From positions 1 to 64,000 of the forward strand of contig JBEBJA010000069.1 in assembly GCA_040080145.1 (NCBI GenBank): DNA of 64,000 nt, read 5' to 3'. Below, in pieces: positions 8,336 through 17,700 of the stretch (position 1 is its first letter; every line of letters starts with the position of its first letter). The position numbers and the translations under genes are program-made. The notes under the pieces were generated by a model. It saw only the letters and a list, made by a program, of their open reading frames with translations. It was not told where the DNA came from and did not search any database. The DNA comes from JANXVY01 sp040080145 (GTDB taxonomy: Bacteria > Pseudomonadota > Alphaproteobacteria > Rhizobiales > Hyphomicrobiaceae).

Positions 8336-9578
8336 TTCAATGCCCGCAATTGCCCAAGCGGCGGTGGCACAAACGATTGGACGGCCAAAGCTGCGGACGC
8401 TCGACACGTCTGACCTTACCGGCCAGACCGTCATCGTTCGAGCCGACCTCAACGTGCCAATGAAGAACGGCGCCGTCACCGACGATACGCGGCTCGAACG
8501 GACGCTGCCGACGCTAAGAGCGCTGATCGCCCGTAACGCTCGGGTGCTCGTCATGTCCCATCTCGGCCGGCCTTCGGGACCAGCTCCTGAGTTGTCGCTG
8601 GCCCCCGTCGCGGCGCGTCTTGGCGAACTCATGGGTGAAACGCCGGTGCGGTTTATCCCAGATTGCGTAGGCCCCACCGTGCGAGAAGGCATCGCTTGCC
8701 TGTTCCAGGGTGAAATAGCAGTCCTCGAAAACCTCAGGTTCCATGCCGCCGAAGAGCAAAACGACCCTGACTTCGCGCGCGAACTGGCAGCTCCAGCCGA
8801 TATCTACATCAACGATGCGTTCTCCTGTTCCCATCGTGCGCATGCCTCCACGCATGCCATAGCGCAGCACCTGCCAGCATACGCAGGCCTGTCTTTACAG
8901 GCCGAACTTGAAGCCCTGGAGTCGGCGCTCGGCAAACCAAAGCGGCCCGTCGCGGCATTGGTCGGCGGGGCCAAGGTGTCGAGCAAGATTGACGTGCTCT
9001 CAAACTTGGTCGGCAAAGTCGATTGCATCATCATCGGCGGCGGCATGGCCAACACCTTTCTCGCAGCGCTTGGCAAACAGGTTGGCCGCTCACTCGTCGA
9101 ACCCGATCAAATAGAAACGGCAAAGCGCATTCTGGAAAAAGCCGATGCTGCCCGCTGCAGAATCGTACTCCCAACCGACGTCGTCGTCGCGAGCGCTTTG
9201 GCAGCCAACGTCTGGAGCCTCGCAATTTCCGCCGACCACGTTCCAGCCGACCGCATGATCCTTGATGCCGGCCCGATCACGTCGCATGCGGTGTCGGCCC
9301 TCCTGTCAGACTATTCAACACTGCTGTGGAATGGCCCGCTCGGGGTCTTCGAAGTGCCCCCATTTGGCAATGCCACTTTCACGGTCGCCCGCGCAGCCGC
9401 CGCCCTGACCACCTCCGGTAAACTCGTCACCGTCGCTGGCGGCGGCGACACCGTCGCGGCACTCAATGCCGCCGGTGTGACCGATAAGTTCACCTACGTC
9501 TCAACCGCTGGCGGCGCATTTCTCGAATGGCTCGAAGGCAGGCCACTTCCAGCAATCCAAGTTCTCATGACCCACTGA
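8325..9578 (+). CDS. cbbK: phosphoglycerate kinase
   Basis: Phosphorylates 3-phosphoglycerate in the reductive phase of the Calvin cycle. The 417-residue protein has the PGK signature VIVRADLNVP near residue 37 and the nucleotide-binding glycine stretch GGGDTVAAL near the C terminus. Its N terminus is about 20 residues longer than usual, so translation might instead begin at the ATG at 8340. No gapdh gene lies beside it, so the next reductive enzyme must be encoded elsewhere. Confidence 0.95.
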   Translation: MPHDSMPAIAQAAVAQTIGRPKLRTLDTSDLTGQTVIVRADLNVPMKNGAVTDDTRLERTLPTLRALIARNARVLVMSHLGRPSGPAPELSLAPVAARLGELMGETPVRFIPDCVGPTVREGIACLFQGEIAVLENLRFHAAEEQNDPDFARELAAPADIYINDAFSCSHRAHASTHAIAQHLPAYAGLSLQAELEALESALGKPKRPVAALVGGAKVSSKIDVLSNLVGKVDCIIIGGGMANTFLAALGKQVGRSLVEPDQIETAKRILEKADAARCRIVLPTDVVVASALAANVWSLAISADHVPADRMILDAGPITSHAVSALLSDYSTLLWNGPLGVFEVPPFGNATFTVARAAAALTTSGKLVTVAGGGDTVAALNAAGVTDKFTYVSTAGGAFLEWLEGRPLPAIQVLMTH

Positions 9579-9617
9579 CCAATTCAGAACCGAATAAACA
9601 CCATCAGGAGAGCCGCG

Positions 9618-10697
9618 ATGGCCCGCATCACCCTAAGACAGCTTCTCGATCACGCCGCCGAATATCGCTACGGAGTTCCAGCCTTTAATATCAACAACAT
9701 GGAGCAGGGCCTCGCCATCATGGAGGCGGCCAAGGCGACGAATTCGCCAGTGATCCTGCAAGTCTCGCGCGGAGCACGAACCTACGCCAACGACATCATG
9801 CTCGCAAAGATCATGGAAGCCCTGGAGTTGATGTATCCGTCGATCCCGATCTGCATTCATCAGGACCACGGCAACAACGTCGCGACATGCCTGTCTGCCA
9901 TCCAGCACGGCTTCACGAGCGTGATGATGGACGGATCGCTGAAGGAAGATGCCAAGACGCCCGGCGACTATGACTACAACGTCGGCATCACCCGTATGGT
10001 ATCCCGTTTGGCTCACATGGTGGGTGCGTCCGTCGAAGGTGAACTTGGCTGCTTGGGGTCGTTAGAATCGGGCGAAGGCGAGGCCGAAGACGGTCACGGC
10101 TTCGAGGGCAAACTCGACCGCTCGATGCTGCTGACCGATCCCGACGAAGCAATGCGCTTCGTGACCGAGACCAGGGTTGACGCCCTCGCCGTTGCAATCG
10201 GCACCAGCCATGGCGCTTACAAATTTACCCAAAAGCCGACAGGTGCCGTCCTCGCCATGGACGTGATCGAAAAAATTCACGCCAAACTGCCCAACACCCA
10301 CATCGTCATGCACGGCTCCTCGTCCGTTCCCGAAGAGTGGCAAGCGGTCTTCAACAATCACGGCGGCGAGATGCGCGAAACCTACGGCGTTCCCGTCGAG
10401 GAGATCGTGCGGGGCATCAAACACGGCGTGCGCAAGATCAATATCGACACCGATTTGCGGCTCGCAGGATCCGCTGAATTCCGCCGCATTGCTGCAACGA
10501 GCAAATCAGAGTTCGATCCGCGCAAGTTCTTAAAGCCCGCCATGGACGCCATGGGCAAAGTTTGCCGCGAGCGCTTCGAGGCCTTTGGCACTGCCGGACA
10601 TGCGTCGCGGATCAGCGTGGTTCCGATGAGCGAAATGGCGAAGCGATATGCCAGCGGTGCGCTCGATCCAAAAGTCGAAATTGCGAAGGCAGCCTGA
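9618..10697 (+). CDS. cbbA: class II fructose-bisphosphate aldolase
   Basis: Condenses triose phosphates to fructose 1,6-bisphosphate and sedoheptulose 1,7-bisphosphate. The 359-residue protein carries the zinc-ligand motifs HQDHG near residue 83, the EGELGCLGSLESG segment and the HGSSSVP motif of class II aldolases of the Calvin-cycle subtype. AGGAG precedes the ATG by 7 bases. It lies 30 bases upstream of the RuBisCO large-subunit gene. Confidence 0.95.
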   Translation: MARITLRQLLDHAAEYRYGVPAFNINNMEQGLAIMEAAKATNSPVILQVSRGARTYANDIMLAKIMEALELMYPSIPICIHQDHGNNVATCLSAIQHGFTSVMMDGSLKEDAKTPGDYDYNVGITRMVSRLAHMVGASVEGELGCLGSLESGEGEAEDGHGFEGKLDRSMLLTDPDEAMRFVTETRVDALAVAIGTSHGAYKFTQKPTGAVLAMDVIEKIHAKLPNTHIVMHGSSSVPEEWQAVFNNHGGEMRETYGVPVEEIVRGIKHGVRKINIDTDLRLAGSAEFRRIAATSKSEFDPRKFLKPAMDAMGKVCRERFEAFGTAGHASRISVVPMSEMAKRYASGALDPKVEIAKAA

Positions 10698-10727
10698 ACT
10701 TCATCCCAGCCGGAGAGGACGAAACCA

Positions 10728-12191
10728 ATGAACGATGAATCCAAGATCGAAATCAAAGGCAAGGAACGCTACAAGGCCGGCGTTCTGAAATACGCGCAAA
10801 TGGGCTATTGGGTCGGCGACTACGTCCCCAAAGACACCGACCTGATCGCATTGTTCCGCATCACCCCGCAAGACGGCGTCGATCCAATCGAAGCAGCCGC
10901 AGCCGTTGCCGGTGAGTCATCAACCGCGACCTGGACAGTCGTCTGGACCGACCGCCTCACCGCATGCGACCAGTACCGCGGCAAGGCCTACAGGGTCGAC
11001 CCGGTTCCCGGTACGCCTGGCCAGTATTTCTGCTACGTCGCCTACGACCTCGTACTGTTCGAGCCTGGCTCCATCGCCAATCTGACCGCGTCGATCATCG
11101 GTAACGTGTTCTCCTTCAAGCCGCTTAAAGCCGCGCGCCTGGAAGACATGCGCTTACCCGTTGCCTATGTGAAGACGTTCAAAGGCCCGCCGACGGGTAT
11201 CGTCGTAGAGCGCGAGCGTCTGGAAAAATATGGCCGCCCGCTGCTGGGTGCCACGACGAAGCCCAAGCTTGGTCTCTCGGGTAAGAATTACGGCCGCGTC
11301 GTCTACGAAGGCCTCAAGGGTGGCCTGGATTTCATGAAGGACGACGAAAACATCAATAGCCAGGCATTCATGAATTATCGTGAACGCTTCCTCTATTGCA
11401 TGGAGGCCGTCAATAAAGCCTCAGCCGAAACCGGCGAGGTAAAGGGCCACTACCTCAACATCACCGCCGGCACGATGGAGGAAATGTACCGCCGCGCCGA
11501 ACTGGCCAAGCAGCTTGGATCGGTCATCGTGATGGTCGACCTCGTCATCGGCTGGACAGCCATTCAGTCGATTGCCGAATGGTGCCGCCAGAACGACATG
11601 CTCCTGCACATGCACCGCGCAGGCCACGGCACTTACACGCGCCAGAAAAACCACGGCATTTCGTTCCGCGTCATCGCCAAGTGGCTGCGTCTGGCCGGCT
11701 GCGATCACCTCCACACCGGCACCGCCGTCGGCAAACTCGAAGGCGATCCGATGACGGTGCAGGGCTATTATAACGTCTGCCGCGAGATGAAGAACGAAGT
11801 GGATCTGCAGCGCGGAATCTTCTTCGAACAGGATTGGGCCGACACGCTCAAGGTCATGCCGGTCGCGTCCGGTGGCATCCATGCCGGCCAGATGCACCAG
11901 CTGCTCGATCTGTTCGGCGACGACATGGTGCTTCAATTCGGCGGCGGCACCATCGGTCATCCAATGGGAATCCAGGCAGGCGCTCAGGCCAACCGCGTGG
12001 CGCTGGAGTGCATGGTTATGGCCCGTAACGAAGGCCGCGACATCAAGAACGAAGGCCCGGAAATCCTGCGCGCCGCCGCTAAGTGGTGCAAACCGCTTGA
12101 GGCTGCTCTCGATACCTGGGGCAATATCTCGTTCAACTACGCGTCGACGGATACGTCGGACTTCGTGCCAACGCCATCGGCGTCGTTCTGA
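10728..12191 (+). CDS. cbbL: RuBisCO large subunit, form IC
   Basis: Carboxylates ribulose 1,5-bisphosphate. All main catalytic motifs are present in the 487 residues: TTKPKLGLSGKN, the carbamylated lysine in GLDFMKDDEN, HMHRAGHGTY, the loop-6 lysine in GTAVGKLEGD and ASGGIHAG. The N terminus MGYWVGDYVPKDTD and the red-type cbbX gene two positions downstream mark form I red-type (IC) rather than green-type or form II. The stop overlaps an ATG in a TGATG. The subunit would assemble with CbbS as L8S8. Confidence 0.97.
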   Translation: MNDESKIEIKGKERYKAGVLKYAQMGYWVGDYVPKDTDLIALFRITPQDGVDPIEAAAAVAGESSTATWTVVWTDRLTACDQYRGKAYRVDPVPGTPGQYFCYVAYDLVLFEPGSIANLTASIIGNVFSFKPLKAARLEDMRLPVAYVKTFKGPPTGIVVERERLEKYGRPLLGATTKPKLGLSGKNYGRVVYEGLKGGLDFMKDDENINSQAFMNYRERFLYCMEAVNKASAETGEVKGHYLNITAGTMEEMYRRAELAKQLGSVIVMVDLVIGWTAIQSIAEWCRQNDMLLHMHRAGHGTYTRQKNHGISFRVIAKWLRLAGCDHLHTGTAVGKLEGDPMTVQGYYNVCREMKNEVDLQRGIFFEQDWADTLKVMPVASGGIHAGQMHQLLDLFGDDMVLQFGGGTIGHPMGIQAGAQANRVALECMVMARNEGRDIKNEGPEILRAAAKWCKPLEAALDTWGNISFNYASTDTSDFVPTPSASF

Positions 12192-12301
12192 TGTGGCTAA
12201 GGCGCACGCTGTTGGAAAATGGCCTGACTCAAATTCTGGCGCGCCGTCCTATCCAAGCAAAGCCACTGACGGCACCAGCCGTTTCAAACCCTGACACTGC
12301 A

Positions 12302-12322
12302 CCCGGGCAACCCGCGCCCGGG
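12302..12322 (+). other. GC-rich hairpin in the cbbL-cbbS spacer
   Basis: CCCGGGC and GCCCGGG form a 7-base-pair stem around a 7-base loop. It lies in an unusually long 188-base spacer between the two RuBisCO genes. No T run follows, so it is more likely an RNA-stability or processing element than a terminator. Confidence 0.5.
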
Positions 12323-12379
12323 GCAAGCAACAAGCCCGTGACCGGACAACCGGGCATCAACGCAAGGAGAGATATTGCG

Positions 12380-12769
12380 ATGCGAGTGACCCAAGGCTGC
12401 TTTTCATTTCTACCCGACCTGTCCGACGCACAAATCTCGGCACAAGTCGATTACTGCCTCGCCCAGAACTGGTCGATCGGCATCGAATACACCGACGATC
12501 CGCATCCGCGAAATACCTATTGGGAAATGTGGGGCAACCCCATGTTCGACCTCAAGGATGCCAAGGGCGTCATGATGGAACTCGATGCGTGCCGCAAGGT
12601 CAATCCGGGCACCTATATCCGCCTCAATGCCTTCGACAACACGCGCGGCTGGGAAACGGTGCGGATGTCGTTCCTGGTCAACCGGCCAGCCGTCGAACCT
12701 AGCATCGAGATGGTTCGCACAGACACCGTGGGCCGTTCGCAGACATACAGCTGGCGAACAGTCCGCTGA
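12380..12769 (+). CDS. cbbS: RuBisCO small subunit, form IC
   Basis: A 129-residue small subunit opening with the conserved MRVTQGCFSFLPDL and containing the YWEMWGNPMFD block, as in form IC enzymes. The start at 12380 is supported by AAGGAGAG 9 bases upstream. The reading frame is nevertheless open for another 63 codons back to an ATG at 12191 that overlaps the cbbL stop, so an N-terminally extended form is formally possible. The C terminus after residue 100 has the longer tail of red-type small subunits. Confidence 0.95.
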   Translation: MRVTQGCFSFLPDLSDAQISAQVDYCLAQNWSIGIEYTDDPHPRNTYWEMWGNPMFDLKDAKGVMMELDACRKVNPGTYIRLNAFDNTRGWETVRMSFLVNRPAVEPSIEMVRTDTVGRSQTYSWRTVR

Positions 12770-12810
12770 CTTACGGCTGCCGCTTCGACCTGAGTGACAC
12801 GTTACTGACG

Positions 12811-12833
12811 GCTGTCCGCCGCTGGCGGACAGC
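12811..12833 (+). other. hairpin between cbbS and cbbX
   Basis: GCTGTCCGCC, loop GCT, GGCGGACAGC: a perfect 10-base-pair stem. No T run follows, so full termination is unlikely. It probably protects the cbbLS message or attenuates cbbX, giving more RuBisCO than activase. Confidence 0.6.
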
Positions 12834-12842
12834 AACTCAAGC

Positions 12843-13802
12843 ATGGGTGCCCAGATGAAAGATGCCGCGACGACATCAGACGCTGCGACCGGCACGGTCG
12901 ATTTGGCGGAAGAGTTCCGGCAATCGGGTGTCAAAGAAATCCTCGATCAACTCGACCGCGAACTCACGGGTCTGAAGCCCGTGAAGCAGCGCATCCGTGA
13001 AACGGCGGCGCTGCTGCTGGTGGAGCGCGCACGCAAACAACTCGGTCTCGCCCATGGCGCACCTACCCTGCACATGAGCTTTACCGGCAATCCCGGCACC
13101 GGAAAGACGACCGTCGCGCTGAAGATGGCCGGCTTACTCCACAGCCTCGGCTATGTCCGCAAGGGCCACCTCGTCTCGGTCACGCGCGACGATCTCGTCG
13201 GTCAGTACATCGGTCACACCGCACCCAAGACCAAGGAAGTTCTCAAGCGGGCGATGGGCGGCGTACTCTTCATCGACGAAGCCTATTACCTCTACCGCCC
13301 CGACAACGAGCGCGACTACGGTCAGGAAGCAATCGAGATCCTCCTGCAGGTCATGGAAAACAACCGCGATGACATCGTGGTCATCATGGCCGGATATTCG
13401 GATCGGATGGACCGCTTCTTTGCAAGCAATCCCGGCTTCCGGTCCCGCATTGCCCACCACATCGAGTTTCCCGACTACAGCGATGATGAGTTACTCCACA
13501 TCGCGACGACAATGCTCGCAGGCCAGGGCTATCAGCTCACATCTTCGGCACGCACGGCGATGCAGGAGTACATCAGCTATCGTCGGCCGCAACCCCACTT
13601 TGCCAACGCGCGCTCGATCCGCAATGCCATCGACCGGGCGAGGCTGCGCCAAGCCAACCGTCTGTTCGAAAGCGCCTCCGGTCCGCTCGATGCAACCGCC
13701 CTGTCAACCATCAATGATGCCGACATCAGGGCGAGTCGCGTCTTCCGCGGCGGCCTCGATCATGAACGTACGCCACGCTCTGACCAGGACCCAATCCAAT
13801 GA
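12843..13802 (+). CDS. cbbX: red-type RuBisCO activase CbbX
   Basis: An AAA+ protein of 319 residues that removes inhibitory sugar phosphates from form IC RuBisCO. Walker A GNPGTGKTT is at residues 82-90 and Walker B VLFIDEA at residues 141-147, with the sensor and arginine-finger region (GFRSRIAHHIEFPDY) after it. An internal ATG at 12855 is an equally possible start. The end overlaps cbbE in ATGA. Confidence 0.95.
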   Translation: MGAQMKDAATTSDAATGTVDLAEEFRQSGVKEILDQLDRELTGLKPVKQRIRETAALLLVERARKQLGLAHGAPTLHMSFTGNPGTGKTTVALKMAGLLHSLGYVRKGHLVSVTRDDLVGQYIGHTAPKTKEVLKRAMGGVLFIDEAYYLYRPDNERDYGQEAIEILLQVMENNRDDIVVIMAGYSDRMDRFFASNPGFRSRIAHHIEFPDYSDDELLHIATTMLAGQGYQLTSSARTAMQEYISYRRPQPHFANARSIRNAIDRARLRQANRLFESASGPLDATALSTINDADIRASRVFRGGLDHERTPRSDQDPIQ

Positions 13803-14491
13803 CCACGCTCAACAACGACATCATCATCGCGCCGTCGATCCTCTCGGCCGACTTTGCCAAATTCGGCGACGAAGTTCGCGCAATTGACGAAGCCGGCTGC
13901 GACTGGGTTCATGTCGACGTCATGGATGGCCATTTCGTACCCAACATCACGTTTGGACCGCGCCTCGTCGAATGTATCCGCCCGCATACCAAAAAGATCC
14001 TTGATGTCCACTTGATGATCTCTCCGTGCGACACCTACCTTGAGGCATTCGCAAAGGCTGGATCTGACATCATCACGGTGCACGCCGAAGCAGGTCCCCA
14101 TCTCGACCGGTCCCTTCAGGCCATTCGCGCCCTCGGCAAGAAGGCCGGGGTGTCCCTCAATCCATCGACCCCTGAAAGCGTTATCGAATACGTGCTCGAC
14201 CGGATCGACCTCGTATTGCTGATGACGGTCAATCCAGGCTTTGGCGGCCAGTCGTTCATTCCAGCGGTGGTCGAAAAGACCCGGCGCATCAAAGCGATGA
14301 TTGGTGCGCGGCCGATCCATATCGAGATCGACGGCGGCGTGACGCCCCAGACCGCGCCATTGGTCGTGGCGGCGGGTGCCAACGCGCTCGTCGCTGGCAC
14401 GGCTGTATTCAAGGGCGGCACCCGCGAAGCGTACGCCGCCAATATTCAATCCATTCGACAATCCGCCGGGCGCGCCCATCGCGCCGCATAA
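13799..14491 (+). CDS. cbbE: ribulose-phosphate 3-epimerase
   Basis: Interconverts xylulose 5-phosphate and ribulose 5-phosphate for the regeneration phase. The 230-residue TIM barrel has IAPSILSADFAKFGDEV at the N terminus, the metal-binding HVDVMDGHFVPN and the MTVNPGFGGQ motif. Its ATG overlaps the cbbX stop by 4 bases. Domains, length and place in the operon leave little doubt. Confidence 0.95.
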   Translation: MTTLNNDIIIAPSILSADFAKFGDEVRAIDEAGCDWVHVDVMDGHFVPNITFGPRLVECIRPHTKKILDVHLMISPCDTYLEAFAKAGSDIITVHAEAGPHLDRSLQAIRALGKKAGVSLNPSTPESVIEYVLDRIDLVLLMTVNPGFGGQSFIPAVVEKTRRIKAMIGARPIHIEIDGGVTPQTAPLVVAAGANALVAGTAVFKGGTREAYAANIQSIRQSAGRAHRAA

Positions 14492-14507
14492 CTGGAGAAA
14501 AAGCAAT

Positions 14508-15179
14508 ATGACTTCCGAAAGAGTTGGAATCATTTTCGACCTCGACGGCACGCTGATCCACAGCGCACCAGACGTGACACGCATTTTAAATCAGGTGCTC
14601 GAAACCCAAAATCTCGAAGGGTTTTCGGAGCAGGACGCCGCCCATTTCATGGGTGATGGTATCGGAGCCATCATCGAGAAAGCCATGCGGGCACGCGGCG
14701 TGGACGTGACAGCGTCGCTGCTGAACCCGCTACGTGAAATGTTCCTGCAGATCTACATGGAGAACCCCGTAGTTGATACGGCCCCCTTTCCCATGGTCGT
14801 CAACGTACTCAGTGAACTCAAGCAGCAAGGCTATGCGATCGGCATTTGCACCAACAAGGCCGAACGCCCCGCGCGCCTCATTGTTGAGCGCGTTGGCTTG
14901 AAGCCACTGATCCAGGCCCTCGTCGGTGGCGATAGTGGCTATGGCTACAAGCCCAAGGCGGACCCTCTTCTGGCGTGCGCCCGCTTGCTCGGTGTTCAAA
15001 TGAAACATGTAACGTATGTCGGCGATCTCGCGGTCGACCTGGCGGCCGGTCGCGCGGCAGGTGCCCACGTCGTTCTCGTCCGCTACGGCTATTCCATGAC
15101 GAGCGTTGATGACCTTGGCGCAGATGCCGTGATCGGATGCCTCAGCGAGTTGCCTCAGCGTTTGCGCATCGCGGCTTGA
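14508..15179 (+). CDS. cbbZ: phosphoglycolate phosphatase
   Basis: A 223-residue HAD hydrolase expected to dephosphorylate 2-phosphoglycolate made by RuBisCO oxygenation. The nucleophile motif FDLDGTLIHSAPD is at residues 8-20. The lysine motif (YKPKADPL) and the acid motif (YVGDLAVDL) follow in order. The start at 14508 was chosen because GGAGAA precedes it and the HAD motif begins 8 residues in. It lies 16 bases after cbbE. Confidence 0.9.
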   Translation: MTSERVGIIFDLDGTLIHSAPDVTRILNQVLETQNLEGFSEQDAAHFMGDGIGAIIEKAMRARGVDVTASLLNPLREMFLQIYMENPVVDTAPFPMVVNVLSELKQQGYAIGICTNKAERPARLIVERVGLKPLIQALVGGDSGYGYKPKADPLLACARLLGVQMKHVTYVGDLAVDLAAGRAAGAHVVLVRYGYSMTSVDDLGADAVIGCLSELPQRLRIAA

Positions 15180-15190
15180 GGATCATAGAC

Positions 15191-15970
15191 GTGGTACTGA
15201 AAGCCCTGATCTTCGATGTCGATGGCACTTTGGCCGAAACCGAAGAAGCGCACAGAACAGCTTTCAATGCCGCCTTCAAGGAAGCAGGACTTGATTGGTT
15301 TTGGGATTACGCCCTTTATGCAAATCTTCTCAAAACAACCGGTGGAAAAGAGCGTATCAGGCATTTCGTCAAACAGTATCGCACATCAGCTTCCGGCGAC
15401 GATCTCGATGCGCTGATTGGAATGCTTCACCGCCGGAAGACAGCCATATATACGCAACTGGTTTCCAGTGGCCAAATTGATCTGCGTCCGGGAATTCGTG
15501 AATTAATCGAGGCAGCGCGGAGCGATGGTATTCGGCTTGCAATCGCGACAACAACCAGCATGCCAAACGTCGAGGCACTCCTTCTGGCAACCCTCGGCGC
15601 TGGCGGCGTAGAAGCATTCGAAATCATCGGCGCAGGCGACGACGTCCCGCAAAAAAAGCCAGCCCCAGACATTTATCTCAGCGTCTTGGCCCAGCTCGCC
15701 CTGCCAGCTTCTGCCTGCCTAGCCCTCGAAGATTCAAACAACGGTCTGCGGTCGGCTCTCGCAGCTCAGATCCCGGTCTTGATCACGACAAGCGCCTATT
15801 CGTGCGACGAAGATTTCGCTGATGCCCGCATAGTCGTGGCTCAACTGACGGACTTGATCCCGATGGGTTTGATCCTCAAGTCTGGCACGCCGGATGCCCC
15901 AAAGGTTGACGGCGGAGAATTACTCCAGGCTGTCCGCAACCTGCATGCTGATAGTTATCAGCGTCCATAA
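15191..15970 (+). CDS. cbbY: CbbY family HAD phosphatase
   Basis: A 259-residue HAD protein with the motifs FDVDGTLAETEEAH, KKPAPDIYL and LEDSNNG. CbbY of red-type RuBisCO operons is known to degrade xylulose 1,5-bisphosphate, a misfire inhibitor released by CbbX. The start is a GTG at 15191, because that places the nucleophile motif near the N terminus. It is the last gene of the cbb operon. Confidence 0.9.
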   Translation: MVLKALIFDVDGTLAETEEAHRTAFNAAFKEAGLDWFWDYALYANLLKTTGGKERIRHFVKQYRTSASGDDLDALIGMLHRRKTAIYTQLVSSGQIDLRPGIRELIEAARSDGIRLAIATTTSMPNVEALLLATLGAGGVEAFEIIGAGDDVPQKKPAPDIYLSVLAQLALPASACLALEDSNNGLRSALAAQIPVLITTSAYSCDEDFADARIVVAQLTDLIPMGLILKSGTPDAPKVDGGELLQAVRNLHADSYQRP

Positions 15971-16074
15971 ATCAACGGCATCGGCAGACGCTATCGCCCC
16001 CGCATATTTCAGAGTCCCTCAAACACGACAGGAAGCGAATCCGATATCATGCCGCGCCGTCGCTTGAAATAGAC

Positions 16075-16108
16075 CGGGGCGCTCCCTCCCCTTGGAAGAA
16101 GCGCCCCG
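16075..16108 (-). terminator. hairpin between cbbY and the fadL-like gene
   Basis: CGGGGCGCT and AGCGCCCCG form a 9-base-pair stem with a 16-base loop, 26 bases downstream of the fadL-like stop codon. The convergent cbb operon ends on the other side, so the hairpin could end transcripts from both directions. The T run is weak. Confidence 0.6.
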
Positions 16109-16133
16109 ATCCCATATAATTCTAATTCCCTGA

Positions 16134-17456
16134 TTAGTCGAATTTGTATTTCACGCCGATCGTTGCTTCGAACTGTTCCATGCTCAGATCGATCTTGTGG
16201 TTCGGGTTGCCAAACCCCGCAAGCTCACCCCCGACCACATGTGTTCGCGGCGCATACATTCCAGCAAACTCCAGCTCCAGTTTGCTTGTCATCTTGTATC
16301 CAAAGCCAGCAGTGATGTGATTTTGAACCACGCCCGGCGCCAGGATATTGAACATCACATCGCGGGATTGGACAGGTTGCGTGTTGTAGGAGTATCCGGC
16401 ACGGAGCGTGAGGGCCGGGGTCGTGCGCCACTCCACACCGACTTTGATCACGTCAACGTCTTTCCAGCCAAAGCCTGCACCGTTCTTCAAGCCGAGAAGT
16501 CCGCTTCCATCAGGCAACTGCAAGTTTGTTGATGGGTTTGAGATCGAAGCAACATCGGAATACCAGATGTGCTTGTAGTCCAGCATCGCCGTAATCGACG
16601 GCGTCACGTCGAACGCAACACCAGCCTGGATATTGGCAGGAATATCGAATCCGCCGCCTTCCGCGAACAGCCCTTTATAGTCTTCAAAGTCCTGCATGTA
16701 GATCTTCGTGCTGCCGGCAACGCCGAGCCGGAGCGACGGAGTCACGGCCCATTCGAGGCCCGCGCGAAGTCCGCCGCCGAATGAAAGATCGTGGTTGTTG
16801 TTGGTGAGGCTGCCGGGGGCCGAAGATGCACCGAAGGCACCAAATGCCGCCAGCCCTTCAGCTTGGAAGCGCTGAATGCCGAGAACGGGCGCAACGCCGA
16901 TGGCGATGTTGCCGATCTGCTTTGCGAACGCCAGCGAAACCAGCAACTGGTTCAAGTCAACACCGGCCTTGCCGCCGCAGAAGACGCCGCTGCTGAACGG
17001 ACCGCCCGGGCAACGGCCCGCGCCACTCACGTTCGGATAAGTCGTGTTCATGCCGCCATTGCCGGAGAAGGAAAGTGCCACGGCATCGACAAACGAGTTG
17101 GCTGGCAATCGCTTGCTGATCGCCATGTTGGGGATCTCAAACAGATTGAGATTGCTTTCGACTTTGCCCATGGGGGTGAACCCGGGCTGACCCGAACCTT
17201 CAAACTGACGGCGGGGACTGAACATCGACACAGCAAAGTCGATTTCGTCACCGGCGCGCAGGATGCCAGCGGGATTGAGTGCCGCTGACGTCGCATCGCG
17301 GCCATCAGCAACGCCTGCACCGGCCAAAGCCTTGCCGCGAGCACCGATGCCATTTTGGAAGTAACCTTCGGTCGCCATTGCTGACGAACCCATCAGTACG
17401 CTACTAAGAAGGAGGGCAACCCCGCCTACGGCCAGTGCTTTGTTGGAATTGGACAT
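16134..17456 (-). CDS. FadL/OmpP1/TodX family outer-membrane channel
   Basis: A 440-residue beta-barrel protein with a signal peptide ending AMA at residue 28 and the FadL-type N terminus TEGYFQNGIGARGKALAGAG, which in E. coli FadL forms the plug. FadL proteins move hydrophobic molecules through the outer membrane. FadL-type channels have been proposed to serve elemental sulfur uptake in some sulfur oxidisers. That role here is inferred from the neighbours and from the palindrome at 17583 in its upstream region. The start at 17456 was chosen over 17480 because GGGGAG precedes it and it begins the signal peptide directly. Confidence 0.85.
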   Translation of the reverse strand: MSNSNKALAVGGVALLLSSVLMGSSAMATEGYFQNGIGARGKALAGAGVADGRDATSAALNPAGILRAGDEIDFAVSMFSPRRQFEGSGQPGFTPMGKVESNLNLFEIPNMAISKRLPANSFVDAVALSFSGNGGMNTTYPNVSGAGRCPGGPFSSGVFCGGKAGVDLNQLLVSLAFAKQIGNIAIGVAPVLGIQRFQAEGLAAFGAFGASSAPGSLTNNNHDLSFGGGLRAGLEWAVTPSLRLGVAGSTKIYMQDFEDYKGLFAEGGGFDIPANIQAGVAFDVTPSITAMLDYKHIWYSDVASISNPSTNLQLPDGSGLLGLKNGAGFGWKDVDVIKVGVEWRTTPALTLRAGYSYNTQPVQSRDVMFNILAPGVVQNHITAGFGYKMTSKLELEFAGMYAPRTHVVGGELAGFGNPNHKIDLSMEQFEATIGVKYKFD

Positions 17457-17582
17457 TACATAACTCTCCCCGGTGTCCATTCATATCCCCGCCGTTTGGC
17501 GGCGCGGCCTATTTCGTCAGTGTTCGCAAAGGGCGATGCCGAAACAAGATCGGCGTACATGTGCTGCGCCAATCGCATCAAC

Positions 17583-17594
17583 GTATTCGAATAC
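17583..17594. promoter_or_regulatory. palindromic operator candidate, copy B
   Basis: GTATTCGAATAC is a perfect 12-base inverted repeat lying 127 bases upstream of the fadL-like start codon, in the 244-base gap before the small membrane protein. It shares the TATTCGAATA centre with the site at 43066. Confidence 0.5.
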
Positions 17595-17700
17595 TGGAAT
17601 CTATCGCACACTGCAGCTACTTTGACTGTGATAATTCCAGCACACGTCTTCCAAATCGCCCGCACTATTGTGCAATAATGCAATCCAGTTGATCTACCGG

